NCBI GenBank assembly: GCA_035633075.1
Contig: DASQFQ010000062.1
Span: 1 to 29,834, forward strand
DNA: 29,834 bases
Direction: 5' to 3'
Origin: DASQFQ01 sp035633075
GTDB taxonomy: Bacteria; Actinomycetota; Thermoleophilia; Solirubrobacterales; Solirubrobacteraceae
In this document: piece by piece, positions 5,615 to 13,456 of the stretch
How positions within the stretch are numbered: the first letter of the stretch is position 1
How the letters are laid out: the number at the start of each line of letters is the position of its first letter
Notes under the pieces: model-generated
What the model was told of the DNA's origin: nothing
What the model saw: the letters and a program-made list of their open reading frames with translations, nothing else
Database searches by the model: none
Made by a program: the position numbers and the translations under genes

Positions 5615-7045
5615 CTACGCACCGGCGCGCCTGAAGGTTCGATCAGCAGGCTGGATCGGCGGGCCGAGCCAGACCCTGCCGCCGGGAGCCGTCCAGCGCA
5701 CGCGGTAGCGCTGGCCGCCGCGGTGCTTGGCCCGCAGGCCGAAGGCGCCCTTGGTGTTGGTCGTCACCGTGCGCAGCTCGGCGAACGGCTTGCCCTTCGC
5801 GGGGGAGGCCAGGATCGTGACCGAGGTGCGCGCGCCGAGCGGGCGCACGCGCCCCCACAGGACGTCGGAGAGTCCGTAGCTCTCGGCGGCCAGCGGAAGC
5901 CGGAAGCCGTCGTATGCCGGCTTGGCCCGCCCGTCCGCATGGCGCAGGCCCGACTCGAAGCCGCTGTAGCGGGCGGCCCGGCTGCCGGGGCGCGGGCGGT
6001 CGTCGCGCAGCAGGTACTGCGAGAACGACTTGACGCGCGGGTTGGCATAGGCGATGTGCTCGGCCATCGCCAGGTAGCCGGCCTGGCGCGCGAGCGGCAC
6101 GCCGACGATCGGATCGGGGGTGCTCTGGATGCCGAACTCGGTGAGGTAGATGCCCAGGCCGGGCGACACCGCGCCTGCGCGGGCGGCGCGGTCAAGCGCC
6201 GCCGTCAGGCGTGAGATCACGCCGATCGTCACGTCGTCGGGGTCCGGCGGCCGGAAGCGCGGGCCAGCCCGGGTCGTGTAGGCGTGGTGCGCGTAGCCGT
6301 CGGCGGCGATGCGCGGGCAGCTCCGAGTCGGGCGGTATGCGCGGCTGAGGCACAGGGCGCCGCGCAGGAAGGCCAGTGGGGCCACGACGTGGGCTGTGCC
6401 GCGGGGCGCGGTCTCGCCGAACAGCAGCGCGTCGGCGCCGTTGCCCGAGGCGCGCAGGCCCGCCTCGCCGGCCAGGAAGAGTCGCCGGTAGAGCCCTGGC
6501 GAGACGGCGCGGCCGCTCTTGAACTGCGGGCGCAGGAACTCGGGATGATTGGGCTCGTTCCAGATCGACCACACGCCGACACGGTCGCCGTAGCGGCGGC
6601 CGACTGCCGTCGCGAAGGCCTGGAACTCGCTCGGGCTCGGGTCCGTCATCGTGTCGCGCCTGGCGCGCGTCGCCCACTTCGGGACGGGACCGGTGAGCGT
6701 GACCTGCACGGTCACGTTGCGCTCGCCCGCAGCGCGGAAGAGGCCGTCGAGCCGGTCCCAGGTCCCCGGCCGGTAGGCCGCCGGATCGGTGGCGTCGAAG
6801 TCCGGACGGGTGCGCGAGCCGGCGTTGGGCGCGTAGTCCTTCCAGTAGACGAGGGCGCGCACGCGGTCGACGCCGAAGGCCCTGATCTCGGAGAGCGTAC
6901 CCTCGCGCGCCCCGCTGTCGAGCAGCTCGCCCGGAGCCTCGAAGGTGAGGCTCTGCCCGCTGGAGGCCGACGCGGCGGCCGGCCACGCGAGCAACACGAG
7001 AAGGATGAGTGCGAGCTTCGAAGCCAAGGAAAATGTCGAGTCCAC
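5615..7045 (-). CDS. secreted glycoside hydrolase, clan GH-A (GH39/GH5-like)
   Basis: A 476-residue exported enzyme. Residues 1-28 are a signal peptide (ALILLVLLAWPAAASASS, cleavage near Ala-Ser-Ala). A TIM barrel follows, with the acid/base Glu in WSIWNEPN (E164) and the nucleophile Glu in IYLTEFGIQS (E303), the standard pair of retaining clan-A hydrolases. The barrel also carries GPVPKWATRARRDT and DGYAHHAYTT. From about residue 400 a beta-rich domain begins (GARTSVTILASPAKGKPF, TNTKGAFGLRAKHRGG). The substrate is unknown; GH39 members act on xylosides, iduronides or exopolysaccharides. Start GTG 7045 precedes the signal peptide; a TTG eight codons in is possible. The frame continues beyond the stop (see 5321-5614). 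Confidence 0.82.
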   Translation of the reverse strand: MDSTFSLASKLALILLVLLAWPAAASASSGQSLTFEAPGELLDSGAREGTLSEIRAFGVDRVRALVYWKDYAPNAGSRTRPDFDATDPAAYRPGTWDRLDGLFRAAGERNVTVQVTLTGPVPKWATRARRDTMTDPSPSEFQAFATAVGRRYGDRVGVWSIWNEPNHPEFLRPQFKSGRAVSPGLYRRLFLAGEAGLRASGNGADALLFGETAPRGTAHVVAPLAFLRGALCLSRAYRPTRSCPRIAADGYAHHAYTTRAGPRFRPPDPDDVTIGVISRLTAALDRAARAGAVSPGLGIYLTEFGIQSTPDPIVGVPLARQAGYLAMAEHIAYANPRVKSFSQYLLRDDRPRPGSRAARYSGFESGLRHADGRAKPAYDGFRLPLAAESYGLSDVLWGRVRPLGARTSVTILASPAKGKPFAELRTVTTNTKGAFGLRAKHRGGQRYRVRWTAPGGRVWLGPPIQPADRTFRRAGA

Positions 7046-7095
7046 GCGGCGCCGGCACGGGAATGAGGGAAAGCCGACGGCGAACGTCTCAGTAC

Positions 7096-7126
7096 CCGAA
7101 ACCCGGAAAAGCGCTCCGGGTTTCGG
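7096..7126. repeat. perfect 12-bp inverted repeat in a divergent intergenic region
   Basis: CCGAAACCCGGA and its exact complement TCCGGGTTTCGG flank a 7-nt spacer (AAAGCGC). The element lies 51 bp upstream of the glycoside hydrolase start and 60 bp upstream of the kinase start, so it is poorly placed for a terminator of either gene. A dimeric repressor or activator operator, or a hairpin in a 5' leader, are both possible. The A/T-containing core stands out from the GC-rich surroundings. Confidence 0.6.
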
Positions 7127-7185
7127 CCCCGTAGCCTAGCGAACGCCTGTCCCAGCGCCTCCCAATAGGCTTCCCGGGCCCTGTC

Positions 7186-8250
7186 ATGAGCGTCATCGTC
7201 GACACGCCCGAGGAGGCCTCCGCGCTCGAGCTCGCGCCCCTGCTCGTGCGGCGGCCGCTTCAGGCCCACCTCGACGCCCACGGGCTCGGCTCCGGGCCGA
7301 TCGAGGCCGAGCCGGTCGGCGAGGGCCACTCGAACGTCACGTTCCTGATCCGGCGCGGGGACGCCGAGCTCGTGCTGCGCCGGCCCCCGCGGCCTCCGCT
7401 GCCCCCCTCCGCGCACGACGTCCTGCGCGAGGCGCGGCTGCTGAGCGCCGTCGGGGACGCACGCGTACGGACCCCGCGCGTGCTGCTCGCCTGCGACGAC
7501 GAGAGCGTCATCGGCGCGCCGTTCTACGTGATGAAGCGCGTGCAGGGAGACGTCATCACCCGCGAGCTGCCCGCAGCGCTGGACACCGAGCCCGAGCGCC
7601 GGCGCATCGGCGAGGAGCTGGTCGACGCGCTGGTCGAGATCCACGCGGTGGACTGGCGCGCCTGCGGGCTGGAGGGCTACGGCAAGCCGACGGGCTACCT
7701 CGACCGACAGCTCCGGCGCTTCGTCGGGCTGTGGGAGCACAACAAGACGCGCGAGCTGGCAGTGCTCGACCGGCTCAGCGCCTGGCTGGCCGAGCATGCA
7801 CCCGAGTCCGGCGAGGCGACGATCGTCCACGGCGACTACCGCCTCGGCAACACCATGTTCGCCCGCGGCGCCCCGGCGCGGCTGGTGGCGATCTTCGACT
7901 GGGAGCTCGCCACCATCGGCGACCCGCTCGCCGACGTCGGCTACCTGCTGGCCACCTGGGGTGAGGCGGGCGACGAGGAGAATCCGATCTCCGCGCTCGG
8001 CGGGATCACGCGCCGCCCCGGCTTCCTCACCCGCCAGGAGCTCGTCGATCGCTACGAGGACCGCTCGGGACGCTCGATGTCCGACGTGCGCTGGTACATG
8101 ACGCTCGCGCTGTGGAAGTCCGCGGTCTTCCTGGAGGGCTCCTACAAGCGGCGGCTGGCAGGGACCACCGAGGATCCCTGGTTCGACCTGCTCGAGCAGG
8201 GCGTCCCCGCGGTCGCCGAGCGCGCATGGCGCATCGCGTCGGGCGGATGA
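7186..8250 (+). CDS. APH-fold small-molecule kinase (ACAD10/11-like phosphotransferase)
   Basis: A 354-residue aminoglycoside-phosphotransferase-fold kinase. The glycine-loop region is AEPVGEGHSNVTFLI, the ATP Lys/Arg region is ELVLRRPP, and FYVMKRVQGDVI gives the hinge. The catalytic loop is IVHGDYRLGN (D217, N222) and the Mg-binding loop FDWELATIGDPLAD (D238). The long DWELATIGDPLADVGYLLA signature is that of the kinase domain of ACAD10/ACAD11 and bacterial LvaA, which phosphorylate 4-hydroxyacyl-CoAs, rather than antibiotic kinases. That substrate is an inference; no acyl-CoA dehydrogenase gene is in the window. It overlaps the next gene as ATGA. A TAGGCT box lies 14 nt before the ATG. Confidence 0.85.
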   Translation: MSVIVDTPEEASALELAPLLVRRPLQAHLDAHGLGSGPIEAEPVGEGHSNVTFLIRRGDAELVLRRPPRPPLPPSAHDVLREARLLSAVGDARVRTPRVLLACDDESVIGAPFYVMKRVQGDVITRELPAALDTEPERRRIGEELVDALVEIHAVDWRACGLEGYGKPTGYLDRQLRRFVGLWEHNKTRELAVLDRLSAWLAEHAPESGEATIVHGDYRLGNTMFARGAPARLVAIFDWELATIGDPLADVGYLLATWGEAGDEENPISALGGITRRPGFLTRQELVDRYEDRSGRSMSDVRWYMTLALWKSAVFLEGSYKRRLAGTTEDPWFDLLEQGVPAVAERAWRIASGG

Positions 8251-8864
8251 GCGGCTTTTTCGACGGGCTGCTCGTCGACTTCGGCGGCGTCCTCACCTCC
8301 GACATCTTCGCCTCCTTCGCTGACTTCTGTCGCAACGAGGGGCTGGAGGCCGACGCCGTCCGCAAGCGCTTCTCCAACGACGCAGACGCACGCGACCTCC
8401 TCGCGGAGCTCGAGTGCGGGCGTATCTCCGAGGCGCAGTTCGAGCCGCGCTTCGGCGAGCTGCTGGGCGTCGGGCGCCACGAGGGACTGATCGACCGGCT
8501 GTTCGGCGGCATGCGACCCGAGGAGGACATGCTCGCCGGGGTGACCGCGGCGAAGCGTGCCGGGGTGCGCACCGGCCTACTCTCGAACTCATGGGGTCAG
8601 GGCCGCTATGACCGCTCGCGGTTCGGCGAGCTCTTCGACGCGGTGGTCATCTCGGGCGAGGTCGGCATGCGCAAGCCCGACCCGGCGATCTACGCGCTCG
8701 CCTGCAAGCGCCTGGACCGGGCGCCCGAGCGCTGCGTGTTCGTCGACGACCTGCCCGGCAACCTCAAGCCCGCACGCGAGATCGGGATGGCGACCGTCCT
8801 GCACCGCGACGCCGCCTCGACGCTCGCCGAGCTCGAGGGCCTGCTCGGCGTCAGCCTGCGCTGA
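8247..8864 (+). CDS. HAD-superfamily phosphatase (ACAD10 N-domain/YihX-like)
   Basis: A 205-residue HAD hydrolase. Motif I is LLVDFGGVLTSD: the nucleophile D11 is present, but the usual acid Asp two residues on is Gly, as in YihX-type and ACAD10-type HADs. Motif II is TGLLSNSWG, motif III EVGMRKPDPAIY, motif IV CVFVDDLPGN. The cap is a small helical C1 insert (about 20-95). The start ATG overlaps the upstream stop as ATGA, which implies translational coupling to the kinase; an in-frame ATG at 8226 is the alternative. The last 14 bp overlap the convergent transporter gene. A phosphatase next to a kinase suggests both act on one metabolite. Confidence 0.88.
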   Translation: MSGFFDGLLVDFGGVLTSDIFASFADFCRNEGLEADAVRKRFSNDADARDLLAELECGRISEAQFEPRFGELLGVGRHEGLIDRLFGGMRPEEDMLAGVTAAKRAGVRTGLLSNSWGQGRYDRSRFGELFDAVVISGEVGMRKPDPAIYALACKRLDRAPERCVFVDDLPGNLKPAREIGMATVLHRDAASTLAELEGLLGVSLR

Positions 8865-9690
8865 TCGCCACCACGCCGGCGAGCGTCGCCCCCACCCCCG
8901 CCTCCTGGGTGCGGGTGACGCGCTCGGCGAGCACGACGCGGGCCAGCACCACGGTCACCGCCGGGTACAGCGAGCTGAGCACCGCGACGACGCTCAGCAG
9001 CCCCTCGGTGGTGGCGAGGGCGTAGAGCCCGTTGGCCCCCAGGTCGAGGACGCCGACGACGGCGAGCGGCCACAGCGCGCGCCCGCGCGGGAACGCCGGC
9101 CGCGCCACGAGCACGGCAACGGCGACCAGCACGAGCGAGCACGAGCGCGAGATGAGGATCACCCACGGCACCTCCGCCGTGGCCGAGGCCCTGTCGACCC
9201 CGACAAAGAACGTCCCGAACCCCACGGCGGCCACCACCGCCAGGCCGATCGACGCGCGGCCCGCCCGGCGGCCGGGGTTCCCGGGCGCCTGGCGCGAGGC
9301 GAGCAGGATGCCGACCAGGGCCAGCACCATCCCCGCCACCTGGACCGCCGCCGGCCGCTCGCCCTCCGCCACCCCGACGAGCACGGGCACGGCCGCCCCC
9401 GTCGCCGACACCGGCGCCACGACGCTCATCGTGCCGATGGCCAGGCCGCGGTAGAACGCCGCGAGCGCAAAGCATCCCGCGGTGCCCGCCAGCGCGGCCC
9501 ACCCCGCTGCGCTCGCGCTCGGCCCCTCCCCGGCGAGCACCAGCGCGACGGGCGCGAGCAGCGCCAGCGCCACGACCTGGGACACGAGCAGGACGATCAG
9601 CAGCGGGTGCCGCCGGCTCTGCAGCCCGCCGAAGAAGTCGGCGAGCCCCCAGCTCAGCGACGATCCGAGGCCGAGCGCGACCGCGAGCAC
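8851..9690 (-). CDS. EamA/DMT-family transporter
   Basis: A 279-residue ten-helix drug/metabolite transporter made of two EamA repeats. The first opens with LGLGSSLSWGLADFFGG, with the exposed Trp-Gly typical of helix 1; the second begins around residue 150 (IGLAVVAAVGFGTFFVGVDR) and ends with SSLYPAVTVVLARVVLAERV. The Y-P-x-x-T-x-x-L-A-x-x-x-L-x-E motif is the conserved end of the EamA repeat. A Gly-Arg-rich cytoplasmic loop (QAPGNPGRRAGRAS) separates the halves. The substrate is unknown. It starts at GTG 9690, 14 bp after the aldehyde dehydrogenase stop, so it is probably the last gene of that operon. Confidence 0.9.
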   Translation of the reverse strand: MLAVALGLGSSLSWGLADFFGGLQSRRHPLLIVLLVSQVVALALLAPVALVLAGEGPSASAAGWAALAGTAGCFALAAFYRGLAIGTMSVVAPVSATGAAVPVLVGVAEGERPAAVQVAGMVLALVGILLASRQAPGNPGRRAGRASIGLAVVAAVGFGTFFVGVDRASATAEVPWVILISRSCSLVLVAVAVLVARPAFPRGRALWPLAVVGVLDLGANGLYALATTEGLLSVVAVLSSLYPAVTVVLARVVLAERVTRTQEAGVGATLAGVVAISAG

Positions 9691-9704
9691 TCAGGCCCGC
9701 GAGC

Positions 9705-11246
9705 CTAGTCGCGCTTGCCGCGCCCGTAGAGCACGCGGACGAGGCGGCCCAGCAGCCTCGTCGTGCGCGCCTTGTACGGGAACATGTGCACGTCGCGCTT
9801 GGGCGCCAGCCGTGTGATCAACAGCGACTGCTGGCGGCAGAACTTGCGGATCCCACCCGCTCCGTGGCGGGTGCCCAGCCCCGAGCGCTTCCAGCCGCCC
9901 ATCGGCAGCTCGAGCGCGAGGTAGTTGAGCTGGGCGTCGTTGACGCACACGGCGCCGGCCTCGACCCGGCGCGCTACCTGCTCGCCGCGGCCCACGTCGC
10001 GCGTCCACACCGAGGCGCCGAGGCCGTAGGGGGAGTCGTTGGCCAGCCGGATCGCCTCCTCGGCGTCGGCCACCTTCATGATCGGCAGCGTCGGGCCGAA
10101 GGTCTCCTCGGTCATCGCGGCCATCGAGTGGTCGACGTCTACGAGCACGGTCGGCTCGAAGAAGCGCCCGGGGCCCTCCTTGACGTGGCCGCCGACGAGG
10201 ATCTTGGCACCCGCCTTGCGCGCCTCCTCGACGTGGCGGGTGACGATGTCGAGCTGCTGGGGCTGGGTGACCGCGCCAACGTCGACGCTGCCCGCCCCGG
10301 CCGGGACGCCCTGGCGCAGGGCACGCACCTTCTGGGAGACCTTGTTGACGAACTCGTCGTAGACGGGCGCCTCGACGTAGGCCCGCTCGATCGAAATGCA
10401 GGTCTGGCCGCCGTTCTGCATCGAGTAATAGGCGGCGGCGTTGGCCGCGCGCTCGAGGTCGGCGTCCGCGAGCACGATCATCGGGTCCTTGCCGCCCAGC
10501 TCGAGCGAGACGGGGGTCAGCGTCCTTGCCGCGCGCTCGAGGACCTTCTTGCCGGTCGCCGTCGAGCCGGTGAACATGACCATGTCCACCTCGTCGATCA
10601 GGGCCTGGCCCGTCTCGCCGTAGCCCGGGGCCACCTGGTAGATGCCCTCGGGCAGGCCGCACTCGGCCATGCACTCCGCCATCAGCAGCGAGGTGAGCGG
10701 GGTGGCCTCCGAGGGCTTGAGGATCACGGCGTTGCCGGCCGCCATCGCCGGGATGCAGTCGCCGAAGGTGTTGGTCAGCGGGTAGTTCCACGGGCCCACG
10801 ACGCCGACCACCCCGAGCGGCCGATAGCGCACGAGGAGCTTGCGGCCCAGCACGAACGGGTTGGCCGAGCGGACCTTCTCGTCGGCCAGGTACTCCCGCG
10901 CGTGCTTGGCCCAGAAGCCGAAGGCGTTGGCCGCGTAGGCGATCTCGGCGAGCTGGGCGTCCTCGACGGTCTTGCCCGTCTCGGAGACGATCGTCTCGGT
11001 GACGCGGTCGACGTTGTCGAGCACCCACTTCTGAGCGCGGTGCAGCACCCGCCCGCGGCCGTCGAAGCCGAGCGCCTCCCAGGCCGGCTGGGCGGCGCGC
11101 GCCCGGGCGCCCATCGCCGAGACCTCCTGGGCGGAGGTCACCGGCACCGTGCGGATGATCTCGCCGGTGGCCGGGTTCTCGACCGGGATCGTCCGTCCCG
11201 CGCCGTTGGCGCCGGCCGGGGTGGGCTCCTGCTCGACGGTGGCCAT
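9705..11246 (-). CDS. NAD(P)-dependent aldehyde dehydrogenase (succinate-semialdehyde-type)
   Basis: A 513-residue aldehyde dehydrogenase with all catalytic parts: N154 in GPWNYPLTN, the Rossmann segment VMFTGSTATGKKV, general base E249 in SLELGGKDP, nucleophile C283 in NGGQTCISIER, and EETFGPTLPIM. The oligomerisation tail is NYLALELPMGGWKRSGLGTR. The last ~30 residues are an unusual basic extension (KRDVHMFPYKARTTRLLGRL, ending YGRGKRD) that could bind a membrane or nucleic acid. The substrate could be succinate semialdehyde or another aliphatic aldehyde. The ATG at 11246 has AGGGGATCC before it and lies 14 bp after the cyclophilin stop, in an operon with it. Confidence 0.9.
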   Translation of the reverse strand: MATVEQEPTPAGANGAGRTIPVENPATGEIIRTVPVTSAQEVSAMGARARAAQPAWEALGFDGRGRVLHRAQKWVLDNVDRVTETIVSETGKTVEDAQLAEIAYAANAFGFWAKHAREYLADEKVRSANPFVLGRKLLVRYRPLGVVGVVGPWNYPLTNTFGDCIPAMAAGNAVILKPSEATPLTSLLMAECMAECGLPEGIYQVAPGYGETGQALIDEVDMVMFTGSTATGKKVLERAARTLTPVSLELGGKDPMIVLADADLERAANAAAYYSMQNGGQTCISIERAYVEAPVYDEFVNKVSQKVRALRQGVPAGAGSVDVGAVTQPQQLDIVTRHVEEARKAGAKILVGGHVKEGPGRFFEPTVLVDVDHSMAAMTEETFGPTLPIMKVADAEEAIRLANDSPYGLGASVWTRDVGRGEQVARRVEAGAVCVNDAQLNYLALELPMGGWKRSGLGTRHGAGGIRKFCRQQSLLITRLAPKRDVHMFPYKARTTRLLGRLVRVLYGRGKRD

Positions 11247-11260
11247 GAGTGGATCCCCTC

Positions 11261-11719
11261 CTATGCGGTGAGTTCGAGCTTCTCGATGACCGCCGGATCA
11301 TGCGGGCGATCGCGGCCATCGGTGGGCAGCGCCTCGAGCGCGTCGACGACCTCCATGCCGGACTTCACCTTGCCGAAGACGGTGTGCTTGCCGTCGAGCC
11401 ACGGCGCGGCGCCGGTGGTCATGATGAAGAACTGCGAACCGTTGGTGTCCGGGCCGGCGTTGGCCATCGCGAGGGCGCCGCGGACGATCTTGTGGTCGTT
11501 GATCTCGTCCTCGAAGGTGTAGTCGGGACCGCCGGTCCCAGTGCCCTGCGGGCAGCCGCCCTGGATCATGAAGTCCTTGATGACCCGGTGGAAGCTCAGG
11601 CCGTCGTAGAAGCCGTCCTCGGCGAGCTTGCGGAAGTTCTCGACGGTCTTGGGAGCGTCCTCGTCGAACATCTCGAAGACGATGGGGCCCTCGTTGGTGG
11701 TCATGGTCATCTCGGACAT
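11261..11719 (-). CDS. cyclophilin-type peptidyl-prolyl cis-trans isomerase
   Basis: A 152-residue cytosolic cyclophilin that speeds proline isomerisation during folding. The active-site residues are in place: FHRVIKDFMIQGG (catalytic Arg, Phe, Met, Gln), NGSQFFI (Phe), and WLDGKHTVFG (Trp that binds cyclosporin in human CypA, Leu, His). There is no signal peptide, unlike secreted PpiA. The ATG at 11719 has AGGAG nine bases upstream; a TTG three codons earlier would overlap the helicase stop. It is 5 bp downstream of the helicase gene, so the two are co-transcribed. Confidence 0.93.
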   Translation of the reverse strand: MSEMTMTTNEGPIVFEMFDEDAPKTVENFRKLAEDGFYDGLSFHRVIKDFMIQGGCPQGTGTGGPDYTFEDEINDHKIVRGALAMANAGPDTNGSQFFIMTTGAAPWLDGKHTVFGKVKSGMEVVDALEALPTDGRDRPHDPAVIEKLELTA

Positions 11720-11724
11720 GGGCG

Positions 11725-13158
11725 TCAACTCCTGGCGGGTTCGAGTCTGAGCGTGTGCCCCCGCACGGCGGTGCCGTCCACGGCGCCGGCCACGCGCACC
11801 GCGTCACCGGCCGGGACCTCCAGCAGCGCGAAGTGCTCGAGCACGCGGACGTTGCGGATCGCCTCGCCGTCGAGGCCCGCCCCAGCCGACACGGCGTGGA
11901 TCAGGTCGGCCTCGGCGAGCCCCGCCGCGCGGCCGCCGGAGGCGATGAGCTTGACGTAGGCTCCGCCGCCGTTGGCGACCAGGGCGGGGTCGTCGCGCGG
12001 CTTGGAGTGGCGGCGGCGGCGCTCTTCGGCCGGCGCGGGGGCGACCTTCGCGCCCTCCGCCCACGGCGAGATGTGGGTGTTGGCGTTCTTCTCGATCGCC
12101 GTCAGCTCGCGCCGCTGGCGCGGCTCCACGAATGTGATGGCCCGCCCCGAGCGCCCCACCCGCCCCGTGCGCCCGATGCGGTGCACGTAGACGTCGGGCG
12201 AGGTCGGGACGTCGAAGTTGACGATGTGCGTCACCGAGAGGATGTCCAGGCCGCGGGCGGCGACGTCGGTGGCCACGAGGATGGGCAGGCGGCCGCTCTT
12301 GAAAGAGAGCATCACGCCGTCGCGCGAGCCCTGGGACATGTCGCCGTGCAGGGCCTTGACGTTCATGCCGCGGTCCCGAAGCGTCCGGTAGAGCTGGTCG
12401 CAGCGGATCTTGGTGCGCACGAAGACGATCGACTGCTCGGGTCGCTCGGCCTCGAGCACGCGCACCAGCGCCTCGTTCTTGTCGCGCGCGCCGACCTCGA
12501 GGAAGAACTGCTCGACGGTGTCGATGGTCAGCGTCGCCGCCTTGACCTTGACGACCACCGGGTCGTAGAGGTGGCGGTCGGCCAGCGCGCGGATCTCGGG
12601 CGGCATGGTGGCCGAGAACAGCGCGGTCTGGCGGCCCCCGGGCGTGAGCGAGAGGATCTTCTCGACGTCCTCGAGGAACCCGAGGTCGAGCATCTCGTCG
12701 GCCTCGTCGAGGACGAGGTACCGGCAGGAGTGCAGCAGCAGCGAATGGCGGGAGATGAGGTCGAGCACGCGGCCGACGGTGCCCACGACGATCTGGCCGC
12801 CCTCCTTGAGCTGGCCCTGCTGGGTCCGGATGGGCGCGCCGCCGAAGACCGCGACGGGGTTGATGCCCTTGCGGGCCCCGTAGGCGCGCAGCGCCTGGGT
12901 GACCTGGATGCACAGCTCGCGGGTCGGCGTGAGCACCAGCGCCTGGACGACGGGGTCGTCGGGATCGACGAACTGGAGCATCGGCAGGCCGAAGGCCGCC
13001 GTCTTGCCCGTGCCCGTCTGAGCCTGGCCGATCACGTCGCGTCCGGACAGCAGCTCCGGGATCGCCTGCTCCTGGATCGGGCTCGGGGACTCGTAGCCGA
13101 CGTCGTTGAGCGCGGCGAGGATGGGCTCGGCGAGACCGAGGTCGGCGAAGGTGGCCAT
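11725..13158 (-). CDS. DEAD-box ATP-dependent RNA helicase with DbpA-type RNA-binding domain
   Basis: A 477-residue RNA helicase of the DeaD/CshA group. In order it shows the Q motif (SPSPIQEQAIP), motif I (AQTGTGKT), Ia (PTRELCIQ), motif II (VLDEADEM), III (SATMP), IV (IVFVRTK), V (VATDVAARGLDI) and VI (HRIGRTGRVG). After a short basic linker (EERRRRHSKPRDD), residues ~405-477 form a DbpA-like RNA-recognition fold (YVKLIASGGRAAGL, IRNVRVLEHFALLEVPAG). It likely remodels structured RNA in ribosome assembly or cold response. It heads the minus-strand operon. A TAAGCT box lies 12 nt before the ATG. Confidence 0.94.
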   Translation of the reverse strand: MATFADLGLAEPILAALNDVGYESPSPIQEQAIPELLSGRDVIGQAQTGTGKTAAFGLPMLQFVDPDDPVVQALVLTPTRELCIQVTQALRAYGARKGINPVAVFGGAPIRTQQGQLKEGGQIVVGTVGRVLDLISRHSLLLHSCRYLVLDEADEMLDLGFLEDVEKILSLTPGGRQTALFSATMPPEIRALADRHLYDPVVVKVKAATLTIDTVEQFFLEVGARDKNEALVRVLEAERPEQSIVFVRTKIRCDQLYRTLRDRGMNVKALHGDMSQGSRDGVMLSFKSGRLPILVATDVAARGLDILSVTHIVNFDVPTSPDVYVHRIGRTGRVGRSGRAITFVEPRQRRELTAIEKNANTHISPWAEGAKVAPAPAEERRRRHSKPRDDPALVANGGGAYVKLIASGGRAAGLAEADLIHAVSAGAGLDGEAIRNVRVLEHFALLEVPAGDAVRVAGAVDGTAVRGHTLRLEPARS

Positions 13159-13189
13159 GAACGGCCCCCGAGCTTAGAAGGCCCGCGGC

Positions 13190-13456
13190 ATGCGGGCGGC
13201 TGCGACCGGGAATCAACCTCCCGTGGACGTGGCCACGATCACCCCATACCGCGACGGCCCCCTGCTCGTCCGGGGTCCTTTCCGCCTGCTCGACCAGGAG
13301 GGCAACGAGATCGAGGTCGACCGCAGGACGGTCGCGCTGTGCCGCTGCGGCAAGTCGCAGCTGCGGCCGTTCTGCGACGGCACCCACAAGGCCGTGCGCT
13401 TCCGGGCGCCCAGCGAGCCCGAGGCCGGCCGCGAGCCCAGCTCAGTCCAGGGCTAG
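13190..13456 (+). CDS. CDGSH iron-sulfur domain protein
   Basis: An 88-residue protein built around one CDGSH motif: CRCGKSQLRPFCDGTH, with three Cys and one His to hold a [2Fe-2S] cluster (here Thr in place of the Ser). Upstream is the beta-strand segment TPYRDGPLLVRGPFRLLDQ that is usual in actinobacterial single-motif members. Such proteins transfer electrons or clusters. The ATG at 13190 has an AGAAGG ribosome-binding site 8 nt upstream, which favours it over the in-frame GTGs at 13223 and 13229, although homologue-like sequence begins only at the latter. Its last 15 bp overlap the convergent di-iron protein gene. Confidence 0.88.
   Translation: MRAAATGNQPPVDVATITPYRDGPLLVRGPFRLLDQEGNEIEVDRRTVALCRCGKSQLRPFCDGTHKAVRFRAPSEPEAGREPSSVQG

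Noticed and set aside
7186..8250. Aminoglycoside resistance gene
   Set aside because: The kinase has the ACAD10/11-type DWELATIGDPLAD signature and is coupled to a HAD phosphatase; nothing points to antibiotic modification.
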